Shown: positions 16,747-25,132, numbered from the stretch's first letter. The stretch: DNA of 64,000 bases from Burkholderiales bacterium RIFCSPLOWO2_12_FULL_65_40 (GCA_001770955.1 MESL01000041.1:1-64000); one strand, 5' to 3'. Made by a program: numbers and translations. Notes: generated from the letters alone by a model not told the origin.

Positions 16747-17375
16747 TGGAACCCATCCCCAACGCTACCGTATACATCGTGGACGACGACGCAGGCGTGC
16801 GCGAGGCCCTGGCTTGGCTGCTGCGCTCGCGCCGCCTGCCCAGCGAATCCTTCGACAGTGCCGAGGCGTTTGATGCCATGCTGCAGACGCGCCCGCCGCC
16901 GCGCGAGCCCTGCTGCCTGTTGCTCGATGTGCGCATGCCCGGCATGAGCGGGATTGCGCTGTTCGACGCGTTGGTGGCACGGGGTGCCGTCGATGCCATG
17001 CCGGTGATCTTTCTGACGGGCCACGCCGATGTACCCACGGCAGTGGACACCGTCAAGCGCGGGGCCTTCGATTTTTGCGAAAAACCCTTTTCCGACAATG
17101 CCCTGGTGGACCGGATCGAGCAGGCGCTGGCGCTCTCTGCGCGCCACCTCGACACGCTGCGCCAGCGCAAGGACGTTCGAGGTCGGCTGGCCGACCTGAC
17201 CGAGCGCGAACGCGACGTGATGCGCTGCGTGGTCGAGGGTCTGCCCAACAAGCTGATCGCCGACCGGCTCGACATCAGCGTGCGCACGGTGGAGGTGCAT
17301 CGCGCGCGCGTGTTCGACAAGATGCAGGTCAAGTCGGCCGTGGAACTGGCCAACCTGCTGCGCGACAGCGAGTGA
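16746..17375 (+). CDS. FixJ-family response regulator (receiver + LuxR HTH)
   Basis: Cytosolic response regulator of 209 residues. The receiver domain has the acidic cluster Asp13-15, phospho-acceptor Asp61 (LLLDVRMPGMSG), the Thr in IFLTGHADVP and the Lys in CEKPF. A LuxR-type helix-turn-helix follows (~145-200; LTERERDVMRCVVEGLPNKLIADRLDISVRTVEVHRARVFDKM). The layout matches FixJ/TtrR/DctR-type regulators. Its ATG overlaps the kinase stop (TGATG), so the two are coupled and almost certainly cognate. No target genes can be deduced. Confidence 0.94.
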   Translation: MEPIPNATVYIVDDDAGVREALAWLLRSRRLPSESFDSAEAFDAMLQTRPPPREPCCLLLDVRMPGMSGIALFDALVARGAVDAMPVIFLTGHADVPTAVDTVKRGAFDFCEKPFSDNALVDRIEQALALSARHLDTLRQRKDVRGRLADLTERERDVMRCVVEGLPNKLIADRLDISVRTVEVHRARVFDKMQVKSAVELANLLRDSE

Positions 17376-17475
17376 TTCCGTCTCCAAACCAGCCGTGTCG
17401 TTGTTGCTCTGCCTTGCCGTGCTACAGCACTGTCTGCGGCTTCGCGCCTAGACACGAATGATTTGGAAACGGAAT
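17375..17475. repeat. Long imperfect inverted repeat between convergent genes
   Basis: Arms 17375-17399 and 17451-17475 pair at 21 of 25 positions (ATTCCGT..TCCAAA..CA..CGTGTC). The centre holds a second hairpin, GTGCT-AC-AGCAC, at 17419-17430. The transcript would fold into one long structure between the converging response-regulator and OmpA-type genes, so a bidirectional terminator or a mobile palindrome is plausible. There is no T tract. Confidence 0.65.
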
Positions 17476-17509
17476 GAGGCTGCGCGCACCGTGCAGCACA
17501 GGCCCGTGC

Positions 17510-18157
17510 TCAGCCGCGTGGGCGTTCACCCACAAAAATTTCGACCCGGCGGTTGCGGGCACGGCCCTCGGCGGTGTCATTGGTGGCGATCGGGTGCCGC
17601 TCGCCCATGCCATCGATCGCAATACGGCGGCCATCCACGCCCCGCGCTGTCAGATAGTTGCGCGTGCTGGCGGCGCGGTCCATCGACAGCGGGTTGTTGA
17701 TGGCATCGCTGCCCGTGCTGTCGGTGTGGCCCACGATGCGCACATCGGTGTAGGGGTTGTTGCGCAGGCCCTCGGCGAACTGGTCCAGCACTGGCGCAAA
17801 GTTGGGCTGAATGTCCGAGCGCCCCACGGCAAACGAGATGTCACTCGGAATATTGAGCATGAGCTGGTTGTCGGCCGTCTGCGTGACGGCGATACCGGTG
17901 CCTTGCGTCGCGCGCTCCATATCCCGCTTTTGGCGCTCCATGTTCTGCGACCAGATGTAGGTGCCCAGGGCCCCTACACCCGCACCCACCACGGCTCCGG
18001 TCCCTGCACTGCCTCCTGTGGCGGACCCGATGACGGCCCCTGCCAGCGCGCCAATGCCCGCACCCGTGGCGGTGCGGCGCTGCGTGTCGTCCATGCTTGC
18101 GCAACCGGTGGCCAGAACGATGACGGCGCTGACGCCGAGAAGAATGTGTTTGCGCAT
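17510..18157 (-). CDS. OmpA-family outer-membrane lipoprotein (YiaD-like)
   Basis: Peptidoglycan-binding lipoprotein of 215 residues. The lipobox (LATGC) ends at Cys19. It is followed by a glycine-zipper region (~32-66; repeated GxxxG in GAGIGALAGAVIGS and GAGVGALGTYIW) and an OmpA C-terminal domain (~100-210) with VRIVGHTDSTGS, the LSMDRAASTRNYL helix and the RARNRRVEI ending. Start 18157 was chosen because it follows an AGGAG ribosome-binding site by seven bases and gives a clean signal peptide; the frame upstream is open but implausible. Monocistronic; convergent with the response regulator. Confidence 0.93.
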   Translation of the reverse strand: MRKHILLGVSAVIVLATGCASMDDTQRRTATGAGIGALAGAVIGSATGGSAGTGAVVGAGVGALGTYIWSQNMERQKRDMERATQGTGIAVTQTADNQLMLNIPSDISFAVGRSDIQPNFAPVLDQFAEGLRNNPYTDVRIVGHTDSTGSDAINNPLSMDRAASTRNYLTARGVDGRRIAIDGMGERHPIATNDTAEGRARNRRVEIFVGERPRG

Positions 18158-18296
18158 AGAGGTGCTCCTGAGAGAAGTGACGGGGGCCGATCCGGCGCCC
18201 CACGGGTTCGAGCATGGCCCATCCCGCTCCATGGAGCCATCGGAACATCTGCACAGCGGTTGTAGGACGATGCCGCGCCCGCGCGGCCCCGTTCAC

Positions 18297-18434
18297 TCAG
18301 GGGGGCGGTGACTTGCCGTCATCGTCCGGTGGGGGCTGGATTTCGCCGCCCTTGCGCCCCGAAAACATGGTCCACCAGACAATGAGCACCAGGATCACCA
18401 GCGCTGCCAGCGCTTCAAGCAAAATCAGAACCAT
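18297..18434 (-). CDS. Small single-span membrane protein (45 residues)
   Basis: Begins MVLILLEALAALVILVLIVW: one strong membrane helix (~2-22), then a short basic stretch (SGRKGGE) and an acidic, proline-rich tail. GGGAG lies about ten bases before the ATG. The ATG overlaps the divergent mltA ATG in the tetranucleotide CATG, so the two starts share bases and each promoter must lie inside the other's reading frame or be weak. No function recognised. It could be spurious, but composition and RBS favour a real peptide. Confidence 0.55.
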   Translation of the reverse strand: MVLILLEALAALVILVLIVWWTMFSGRKGGEIQPPPDDDGKSPPP

Positions 18435-19590
18435 GAATTGGACACTCCCGCGCCTTGTGGTGACGGCGCTGATTGTAGGAACGCTGGCCGCCTGCTCCAC
18501 GCCCCCCGCCCCGGCCCCCTCCCGCCCCGAGGCGTCTGCGCCACCGCCGATGCCGGCTGCCGCCGGGTTGCCGGACGACACCGGCCCCCTGCCGCCTCCC
18601 CTGGTGCAGCCCAAGAGCCGCTGGGTGCCGGTGCGCTGGTCCGAGTTGCCGGGCGTGACCGACGACGCATTGCACGAGGCCTGGAATGCATGGATCAAGA
18701 GCTGTGAGCGCCCCGTACCGCCATTCACCACCCTGTGCGGCGAGGTGCGCCAGCTCAGCATTGCGAGCAGCGAGGAGCAGCGCGCCTGGCTGGTGGCCCG
18801 CCTGCGGCCCTACCGCGTCGAGTCGCTCGACGGGAACGCCGAGGGCTTGCTGACGGCCTACTACGAGCCGCTGGTCGATGCCGCGCGCCAGCCGGGCAAC
18901 GGCTTCACCGTGCCGCTGCACCGCCTGCCTGCCAGCCATGGTGCGCGCAAGCCTTGGTACACACGCCAGCAGATCGACACCCTGCCCGAGGCGCAGGCCG
19001 CCCTGCAAGGCCGCGCCATCGCCTGGCTGCGCGACCCGGTCGACGCTTTGGTGCTGCACATCCAGGGCTCGGGCCGTTTGCGCGTGCAGGAGATGGACGG
19101 CAGCGTGCGCCTGGTGCGTGTGGCCTACGCCGGCACCAACGACCAGCCCTACCAGAGCGTGGGGCGCTGGCTGCTGGACCAGGGACTGACGCGCGACGCC
19201 ACCTGGCCCGGTATCCGCACCTGGATCGCGGCCAACCCGCAGCGGGTGAACGAACTGCTCTGGAGCAACCCGCGCTATGTGTTCTTCCGCGAGGAGCCGC
19301 TCGAAGGCTTTGACGCGGGTTTTGGCCCGCGCGGTGCCCAGGGTGTGCCGCTGACGCCGGGCCGCTCGATTGCCGTGGATCGCCTGAGCATCCCTTATGG
19401 CACGCCGGTGTGGCTGGCCTCCAGCGGGCCGCAGGTGCAGCTCAACCGTCTGGTGCTGGCGCAGGATACGGGCAGTGCCATCCTGGGCGCAGTGCGTGCC
19501 GATTACTTCACGGGCTGGGGCTACGAGGCCGGCGAAATGGCCGGGCGCCTCAAGCAGGGGCTGCGCCTGTGGGCACTCTGGCCCCGATGA
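18433..19590 (+). CDS. mltA: Membrane-bound lytic murein transglycosylase A
   Basis: Outer-membrane lipoprotein that cleaves peptidoglycan glycan strands, forming 1,6-anhydromuramic acid. It has 385 residues. The signal peptide MNWTLPRLVVTALIVGTLAA precedes the lipobox Cys, followed by a Pro/Ala linker. The MltA domain contains TAYYEPLVDAAR and LVLHIQGSGRLRV. The 3D domain ends with LAQDTGSAILGAVRADYFTGWG, which carries the catalytic Asp region. The frame is open upstream to 18214, but only the ATG at 18433 gives the lipoprotein signal. No strong SD precedes it. Family secure. Confidence 0.94.
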   Translation: MNWTLPRLVVTALIVGTLAACSTPPAPAPSRPEASAPPPMPAAAGLPDDTGPLPPPLVQPKSRWVPVRWSELPGVTDDALHEAWNAWIKSCERPVPPFTTLCGEVRQLSIASSEEQRAWLVARLRPYRVESLDGNAEGLLTAYYEPLVDAARQPGNGFTVPLHRLPASHGARKPWYTRQQIDTLPEAQAALQGRAIAWLRDPVDALVLHIQGSGRLRVQEMDGSVRLVRVAYAGTNDQPYQSVGRWLLDQGLTRDATWPGIRTWIAANPQRVNELLWSNPRYVFFREEPLEGFDAGFGPRGAQGVPLTPGRSIAVDRLSIPYGTPVWLASSGPQVQLNRLVLAQDTGSAILGAVRADYFTGWGYEAGEMAGRLKQGLRLWALWPR

Positions 19591-19594
19591 GGCG

Positions 19595-19656
19595 TTGTTT
19601 TAGGTATTTTTGGCCTCTGGCGCTTTCTGGGTAAGCGCAGAAAGCTATCTAATTGG
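19595..19656 (-). repeat. Dispersed quasi-palindromic repeat, copy 2
   Basis: Reverse orientation, just after the mltA stop. Its complement reads ATAGCTTTCTGCGCTTACCC, then AGAAAGCGCCAGAGGCC: core and mirror arm as in the other copies. It also overlaps the stop end of the convergent secreted-protein gene (19649). Confidence 0.7.
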
Positions 19657-20116
19657 AAGCGGAATGCGTCGGTGGACATGGCATTCGCACCGCTTCAGTT
19701 TCCACCCGTGGGGCCACTGCGGGGGCTGCCACGGGCTCTTTCGCCGGGGGCACGCTCACGGTGCGCAGAAGATCGCCCTGCACCTGGTATTCGTACTCGC
19801 GCGTGGAGCCCACCATCTCGGTGCGGAAGGTGCTGCCCGCCATCGTCGCCGCATACACCTGGGGGCGCACGACGGCATACCGGTACGTAGTGGTGGCTGC
19901 GCCGGTGGTGGTCTTGCAGCTCGATTCCAGCTGGTTTTCCGTGAACCGGAGGGCGCAGCGCCCGGTGGTGTCCTCGGCCTTCGAGCCGTCCTGGGTGGTC
20001 AGAACGATTTTTGCGGCGCGCCAGCATCCCAAGAGGGAGGGGTCGGGACCGGCGGCGTGGCCCGAGGAGGCAGCCAAGACCAGAGGGAGGATGCAGGAGC
20101 GCGGGAGGCGTTTCAT
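19649..20116 (-). CDS. Secreted protein of unknown function
   Basis: I do not recognise this gene. It encodes 155 residues with a signal peptide cleaved near SGHA-AG (~22), so the product is periplasmic or secreted. The mature part is beta-strand rich with four to five cysteines (LGCWRAAK; GRCALRF; ESSCKTT) and alternating Thr/Tyr runs, compatible with a small lipocalin-like or beta-barrel fold. The C-terminus is Pro/Ala rich and its last bases lie in a dispersed repeat. It is convergent with mltA and appears monocistronic. Confidence 0.75.
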   Translation of the reverse strand: MKRLPRSCILPLVLAASSGHAAGPDPSLLGCWRAAKIVLTTQDGSKAEDTTGRCALRFTENQLESSCKTTTGAATTTYRYAVVRPQVYAATMAGSTFRTEMVGSTREYEYQVQGDLLRTVSVPPAKEPVAAPAVAPRVETEAVRMPCPPTHSASN

Positions 20117-20235
20117 GGGAGGTCGCCCGTCAAAGCCGTCCGGCGCCGGGGCATGGATCTCGACGGAATGAAATGGCGATTTTATTCAATGCGCAGCATG
20201 AATCAGACCCTCTCCAACGCGGCGCAAGCGAGGAA

Positions 20236-20290
20236 TGAAAAGGGCCTTGAAAGCCGTCCATGCGCTGCAAGCAGCTATTCAATCAATAGC
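20236..20290 (-). repeat. Dispersed quasi-palindromic repeat, copy 3
   Basis: Its complement reads GCTATTGATTGAATAGCTGC, then TTGCAGCGCATGGACGG, TTTCAAGGCC and CTTTTC. It lies directly after the Lrp/AsnC gene stop (20292). The rest of the 20117-20291 gap shows nothing else. Confidence 0.6.
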
Positions 20291-20291
20291 G

Positions 20292-20777
20292 TCAGGCGTT
20301 GTTTCTGGGCAGGTGGCTGAGCGGCAGCGCGCCGCTGGCCTTGACCTCGCCGAGCGAGAAGCTGGTGTGCATGTCCTTCACATTGGGCAGGTGCAGCAGC
20401 ACGTCGCGCGCAAACTGCGAGAAGCTGTCCAGGTCGCGCGCCACCACCTGCAGCTCGAAGGTGCCGGTTCCGCTGATGTAGTGGCATGACACCACCTCGG
20501 GGATCTGGCGGATGGCCTCTTCCATGGCGAGCGTCAGGCCGCCGGTGTTGCGGTCGGCGTCCAGGCGCACGAAGGCCAGCACGCCCAGGCCGATCTTGCG
20601 CCGGTCGATCTCGGCGTGGTAGCCCTTGATGTAGCCCTCTTCTTCCAGCACCCGCACGCGGCGCCAGCACGGGGCCGCCGACAGGCCCACGCGCTGGGCC
20701 AGTTCGGCGTTGGTCAGGCGCGCGTCGGATTGGAGCTCGTTGAGGATGGCAAGGTCGAATTTGTCCAAAGTGTTCAA
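20292..20777 (-). CDS. Lrp/AsnC-family transcriptional regulator
   Basis: Amino-acid-responsive DNA-binding protein of 161 residues. The N-terminal helix-turn-helix is at ~5-50 (LDKFDLAILNELQSDARLTNAELAQRVGLS, with PCWRRVRVLEEEG as recognition helix region). The C-terminal RAM ligand-binding domain is at ~70-150 (VVSCHYISGTGTFELQVVARDL). It is transcribed divergently from the indolepyruvate ferredoxin oxidoreductase gene, so by the usual logic of this family it probably controls that gene in response to aromatic or branched amino acids. That target is inference. Confidence 0.92.
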   Translation of the reverse strand: MNTLDKFDLAILNELQSDARLTNAELAQRVGLSAAPCWRRVRVLEEEGYIKGYHAEIDRRKIGLGVLAFVRLDADRNTGGLTLAMEEAIRQIPEVVSCHYISGTGTFELQVVARDLDSFSQFARDVLLHLPNVKDMHTSFSLGEVKASGALPLSHLPRNNA

Positions 20778-20966
20778 TTTACGGCCTCAAAAAGAAAGAA
20801 GCTTTCTCAGAATAGCCTAAATGCGGCATAGAACGCAAAGACATATCTGCCTTGTGGACATACACTCGTCTGCACACGGAAGCCTCGGCCCTACCGGGCC
20901 GTGGTGCCGTCCCTTCGCCGCCCCACAAGGCGCGGCCACACCCAGAACGCCATTGGAGACAACACC
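20778..20966. promoter_or_regulatory. Divergent control region, Lrp gene / indolepyruvate oxidoreductase
   Basis: This 189-bp spacer between divergent starts holds a short dyad GAAAG-AAG-CTTTC (20794-20806) in an AT-richer stretch next to the regulator start. It could be a half of an Lrp-type site. A GGAGA ribosome-binding site precedes the oxidoreductase ATG. No certain -35/-10 pair was assigned. Confidence 0.4.
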
Positions 20967-23900
20967 ATGAACGCACCGCTGCCTGAGCATATCCGCAAGG
21001 CCCTCGAAACCGTCAGTTTGGAGGACAAATACACCCTGGACCAGGGCCGCGCCTTCATGAGCGGTGTGCAGGCCCTGGTGCGCCTGCCCATGCTGCAGCG
21101 CCAGCGCGATGCCGCAGCGGGACTGAACACCGCCGGTTTCATCAGCGGCTACCGGGGCAGCCCGCTGGGCACTTATGACCAGGCGCTGTGGGCCGCGAAG
21201 AAGCACCTGGCCGAGAACCATATTGTCTTCCAGCCCGGCGTGAACGAAGAGCTGGGTGCCACGGCCGTGTGGGGCACGCAGCAGCTCGACCTGTACCCCG
21301 AGAAGAAGAAATACGACGGCGTGTTCGGCATCTGGTACGGCAAGGGCCCGGGCGTGGACCGCTGCTCTGACGTGTTCAAGCACGCCAACATGGCCGGCAC
21401 CGCCCAGCACGGCGGCGTGATCGCCATTGCCGGCGACGACCACATCAGCAAGAGCAGCACGGCGCCGCACCAGAGCGACCACATCTTCAAGGCCTGCGGC
21501 ACGCCGGTGTTCTTCCCGAGCAATGTGCAGGACATCCTCGACATGGGCCTGCATGCCTTCGCCATGAGCCGTTTCTCGGGCGTGTGGTCGGGCATGAAGA
21601 CCATCCAGGAGGTGGTCGAATCTTCGGCCAGCGTGTCGGTTCAGCCGGACCGCGTGAAGATCATCCTGCCCGAGGACTTCGCCATGCCGCCGGGCGGCCT
21701 GCACATTCGCTGGCCCGACGTGCCGCTGGAGCAGGAGGCGCGCCTCATGGACTACAAGTGGTACGCCGCGCTGGCCTATGTGCGCGCCAACAAGCTCAAC
21801 TACAACGTGATCGAGGGTCCGAATGACCGCTTCGGCATCATCGCCAGCGGCAAGGCCTACAACGACACGCGCCAGGCATTGATGGATTTGGGCCTGGACG
21901 ACGACACCTGCCGGAGCCTCGGCATCCGCGTGCACAAGGTCAACGTGGTGTGGCCACTGGAGGCCACCATCACGCGCAGCTTCGCCGAAGGCCTGCAGGA
22001 GATCCTGGTGGTGGAGGAGAAGCGACAGGTCATCGAGTACCAGCTCAAGGAGGAGCTGTACAACTGGCGCGCCGATGTGCGCCCCAACGTGCTGGGCAAG
22101 TTCGACGAGCCGGAAGGCGACAGCACGGGCGGCGAATGGTCCATGCCCAACCCGAGCCAGAACTGGCTGCTGCGCGCCAAGGCCGATCTGACGCCCGCCC
22201 TCATCGCCAAGGCCATCGCCAAGCGGTTGAAGAAGCTGGGCGTGTCCGACGACATCATCGCGCGCATGAATGCGCGCATCGCCACCATCGAGGGGCGCGA
22301 GCGTGCCATGGTCGAGCTCAAGACCGATACCGGCGAACGCACCCCCTGGTTCTGCAGCGGCTGCCCACACAACACCAGCACGCGCGTGCCCGAGGGCTCC
22401 CGCGCCGTGGCGGGCATCGGCTGCCACTACATGACGGTGTGGATGGACCGCAGCACCTCCACCTTCACGCAGATGGGCGGTGAGGGCGTGTCCTGGGTGG
22501 GGCAGGCGCCGTTCACGGAGGATGCGCATGTGTTCGCCAACCTGGGCGACGGCACCTACTTCCACAGCGGCCTGCTGGCCATCCGCCAGAGCATCGCGGC
22601 CGGGGTGAACATTACCTACAAGATTCTCTACAACGACGCCGTGGCCATGACCGGTGGCCAGCAGGTCGGCGAGCGCCCCGAGGGGCACTCGGTGCTCCAG
22701 ATCATGCACAGCGTCAAGTCCGAAGGCGCTGTGAAGATTGTCATCGTGACCGATGAACCACAAAAATACGACGGCGTGCCGCTGGCCGATGGCGTGACGG
22801 TGCACCACCGTGACGAACTCGACCGCATCCAGCGCGAGCTGCGCGAAGTCAAGGGCTGCACCGTACTGATCTACGACCAGACCTGTGCCACCGAGAAGCG
22901 CCGCCGCCGCAAGCGCGGCCTGCTCTCCACGCCCGACAAGACGGTCATCATCAACGAACTGGTGTGCGAAGGCTGCGGCGACTGCTCGGTCAAGTCCAAC
23001 TGCCTGAGCGTCGAGCCGGTCGAGACGGAATTTGGCCGCAAACGCCGCATCAACCAAAGCACCTGCAACAAGGACTACTCCTGCGTAAACGGCTTCTGCC
23101 CGAGCTTCGTCACCATCGAGGGCGGCAAGCTCAAGAAGCCTAAGAAGGAGAAAAAGGGCGATCTTTCCAGTCTGCCCCCCATCCCCGAGCCGGTGCTGCC
23201 CGTCGCCGAGCGGGCCTGGGGCATCGTGGTTGGCGGTGTGGGCGGCACGGGTGTCATCACCATCGGCTCGTTGCTGGGCATGGCTGCGCACCTGGACGAC
23301 AAGGGCGTGGTCACGCAGGACGCGGGCGGCCTGGCACAGAAGGGCGGCGCGACCTGGAGCCATATCCAGATCGCCAACCGGCAGGAAGCCATCTACACCA
23401 CCAAGGTCGATACCGCCAAGGCCGACCTGGTGATCGGCTGCGACTCCATCGTGGCCGCGAACAAGGTCACGCTGGCCGTGATGCAGCCGGGCCGTACCTT
23501 CGTGGCCCTCAACACCCACGGCACGCCAACGGCCTCGTTTGTCACCAACCCCAACTGGCAGTTCCCGGGCGGCAACTGCGAGAGCGCCATCACGGCGGCG
23601 GTGGGCGCCGATCTGGTGGGCAGTTTTGACGCCGAACAGGTGGCCGTGCAGTTGCTGGGCGACAGCATCTACACCAACCCCTTGCTGCTGGGCTTTGCCT
23701 GGCAAAAGGGCCGCGTGCCGCTGTCACACGCCGCGCTGATGCGCGCCATGGAGCTCAACGGCGTGCAGATCGACAACAACAAGGCAGCGTTTGAATGGGG
23801 TCGGCGCTGCGCGCACGACCTGGCGGCCGTGCAGGCGTTGTTCCAGGTGGCGCAGGTGATCCAGTTTGTGAAGAAGCCTGCGCTGGCCGAAATGGTGGCG

Positions 23901-24527
23901 CAGCGCGTGGAGTTCCTCACAGGCTACCAGGATGCCGCGTATGCGGCGCAGTACCGCGCCTTCGTCGATAAAGTGCAGGCTGCAGAGGCCCGGCTGGGCA
24001 GCAGCACGCGCCTGGCCGAGGCCGTGGCGCGCTACCTTTTCAAGCTCATGGCTTACAAGGACGAGTACGAGGTGGCCCGCCTGCACACCGACAAGGCCTT
24101 CACCGACAAGATCGACGCCCTGTTCGAAGGCGACTACAAGATCGTTCACCACATGGCGCCACCCCTCATGGCCAAGCGCAACGAGAAGGGCGAGCTGGTC
24201 AAGCAGTCGTTCGGTCCCTGGATGCGCCGCGCCCTGGGTGTGCTCGGCGGGCTCAAGGGTTTGCGCGGCGGCGCGCTGGACATTTTTGGCAAGTCCGACG
24301 AGCGCCGCATGGAGCGTGCGTTGATCCAGGAATACCGCGCCTGCATCGAGGAACTGATCGCAGGCCTGACGCCCGAGCGTCTGGCGCTGGCGGCAGAAAT
24401 TGCACGCATCCCCGAGGACATCCGGGGTTACGGCCATGTGAAGGAGCGCCACCTCAAGGCTGCGCGCGCCAAGTGGGACGGCCTGATGGCCCAGTGGCGC
24501 AGTCGGCCGGAGCGCCAGGCGGCCTGA
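20967..24527 (+). CDS. Indolepyruvate ferredoxin oxidoreductase, fused alpha-gamma type
   Basis: TPP-dependent 2-oxoacid oxidoreductase that decarboxylates aryl-pyruvates (or related branched 2-oxoacids) to acyl-CoA while reducing ferredoxin. It has 1186 residues. The N-terminal TPP/pyrimidine region (~40-250) is followed by the TPP-binding domain with GCPHNTST and NLGDGTYFHSG (~470-600). An [4Fe-4S] cysteine cluster CEGCGDCSVKSNC starts at residue 667, with CNKDYSCVNGFC following. The gamma domain opens GIVVGGVGGTGV (~752), and a C-terminal DUF6537-like part completes it. Start 20967 follows GGAGA; the frame upstream is untranslated leader. Divergent from an Lrp-type regulator. Exact oxoacid uncertain. 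Confidence 0.93.
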   Translation: MNAPLPEHIRKALETVSLEDKYTLDQGRAFMSGVQALVRLPMLQRQRDAAAGLNTAGFISGYRGSPLGTYDQALWAAKKHLAENHIVFQPGVNEELGATAVWGTQQLDLYPEKKKYDGVFGIWYGKGPGVDRCSDVFKHANMAGTAQHGGVIAIAGDDHISKSSTAPHQSDHIFKACGTPVFFPSNVQDILDMGLHAFAMSRFSGVWSGMKTIQEVVESSASVSVQPDRVKIILPEDFAMPPGGLHIRWPDVPLEQEARLMDYKWYAALAYVRANKLNYNVIEGPNDRFGIIASGKAYNDTRQALMDLGLDDDTCRSLGIRVHKVNVVWPLEATITRSFAEGLQEILVVEEKRQVIEYQLKEELYNWRADVRPNVLGKFDEPEGDSTGGEWSMPNPSQNWLLRAKADLTPALIAKAIAKRLKKLGVSDDIIARMNARIATIEGRERAMVELKTDTGERTPWFCSGCPHNTSTRVPEGSRAVAGIGCHYMTVWMDRSTSTFTQMGGEGVSWVGQAPFTEDAHVFANLGDGTYFHSGLLAIRQSIAAGVNITYKILYNDAVAMTGGQQVGERPEGHSVLQIMHSVKSEGAVKIVIVTDEPQKYDGVPLADGVTVHHRDELDRIQRELREVKGCTVLIYDQTCATEKRRRRKRGLLSTPDKTVIINELVCEGCGDCSVKSNCLSVEPVETEFGRKRRINQSTCNKDYSCVNGFCPSFVTIEGGKLKKPKKEKKGDLSSLPPIPEPVLPVAERAWGIVVGGVGGTGVITIGSLLGMAAHLDDKGVVTQDAGGLAQKGGATWSHIQIANRQEAIYTTKVDTAKADLVIGCDSIVAANKVTLAVMQPGRTFVALNTHGTPTASFVTNPNWQFPGGNCESAITAAVGADLVGSFDAEQVAVQLLGDSIYTNPLLLGFAWQKGRVPLSHAALMRAMELNGVQIDNNKAAFEWGRRCAHDLAAVQALFQVAQVIQFVKKPALAEMVAQRVEFLTGYQDAAYAAQYRAFVDKVQAAEARLGSSTRLAEAVARYLFKLMAYKDEYEVARLHTDKAFTDKIDALFEGDYKIVHHMAPPLMAKRNEKGELVKQSFGPWMRRALGVLGGLKGLRGGALDIFGKSDERRMERALIQEYRACIEELIAGLTPERLALAAEIARIPEDIRGYGHVKERHLKAARAKWDGLMAQWRSRPERQAA

Positions 24528-24550
24528 GCCGGAAAACGCAGCCACAGCAG

Positions 24551-24620
24551 ATTGCTATTGAAAAAGTAGCTTTCAGCGCTTACTGGTAAAGCGTTGAAGG
24601 CACTTTTTGCTTGTATTTTT
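24551..24620 (+). repeat. Dispersed quasi-palindromic repeat, copy 4
   Basis: Best-preserved intergenic copy: ATTGCTATTGAAAAAGTAGC, TTTCAGCGCTTACTGG, TAAAGCGTTGAAGGC and TTTTTGCTTGT in order. AGCGCTTAC and TAAAGCGTT form a hairpin. It lies between the oxidoreductase stop and the yajC promoter. Confidence 0.75.
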
Positions 24621-24680
24621 CAGCTGTTGGCTTGCGGGTTGGACGGGGGCAAACACCCGTAAACCTGCTGGGTTTTCGCC

Positions 24681-24711
24681 GTGACAGCGCGGGCCGACAC
24701 CCGCATACAAT
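24681..24711 (+). promoter_or_regulatory. Candidate sigma-70 promoter for yajC-secDF
   Basis: GTGACA (24681-24686) and TACAAT (24706-24711) with a 19-bp spacer, 86 bp before the yajC start. Both boxes are near consensus, but the spacer is long. Confidence 0.4.
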
Positions 24712-24796
24712 GTCCCGTTCCCCGCCTGGCGGGCGCCCAAGCGAGCGTCCGTGGCGGGTTTTGTCTGTTTTGACCATCCATTGTGGAGTCCTGTCC

Positions 24797-25132
24797 GTGT
24801 TTATTTCCTCTGCTTTCGCCCAGACCGCTCCCGCTGCTGCCGCAGGTGGCGGTGACTTCATGTCCTCGCTGACAGGCATGCTGCCGCTGGTGCTGATGTT
24901 CGTGGTGCTGTACTTCGTCATGATCCGCCCCCAGATGAAGCGCCAGAAAGAGCACCGCGCCATGATCGAAGCCATCGCCAAGGGCGACGAGGTGGTGGTG
25001 GGCGGTGGCATGCTGGGCAAGGTCTCGCGCCTGAGCGAGCAGTACCTGCATGTGGAAATCGCCTCGGGTGTGGAAGTCCAGATCCAGCGCGCTGCCGTGG
25101 TGCAGGTGCTGCCCAAGGGTACGATCAAATAA
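24797..25132 (+). CDS. yajC: Preprotein translocase subunit YajC
   Basis: Accessory inner-membrane subunit of the SecDF-YajC complex. It has 111 residues. The GTG at 24797 was chosen because it follows GGAG with suitable spacing and yields MFISSAFAQ, the usual betaproteobacterial YajC opening; the frame is open 186 bases further upstream without family similarity. A single membrane helix (~26-46; MLPLVLMFVVLYFVMIRPQ) is followed by the conserved cytoplasmic KRQKEHRAMIEAIAKGDEVV and GGMLGKV. First gene of yajC-secD-secF; no queA/tgt upstream in this window. Confidence 0.95.
   Translation: MFISSAFAQTAPAAAAGGGDFMSSLTGMLPLVLMFVVLYFVMIRPQMKRQKEHRAMIEAIAKGDEVVVGGGMLGKVSRLSEQYLHVEIASGVEVQIQRAAVVQVLPKGTIK

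Noticed and set aside
20817-23705. Very long open frames antisense to real genes (e.g. 389-2995 +, 7020-9467 +, 20817-23705 -, 25145-28816 -)
   Set aside because: High GC makes stops rare on the opposite strand. These translations are His/Arg/Ala-rich, lack family motifs, and lie under securely identified genes.
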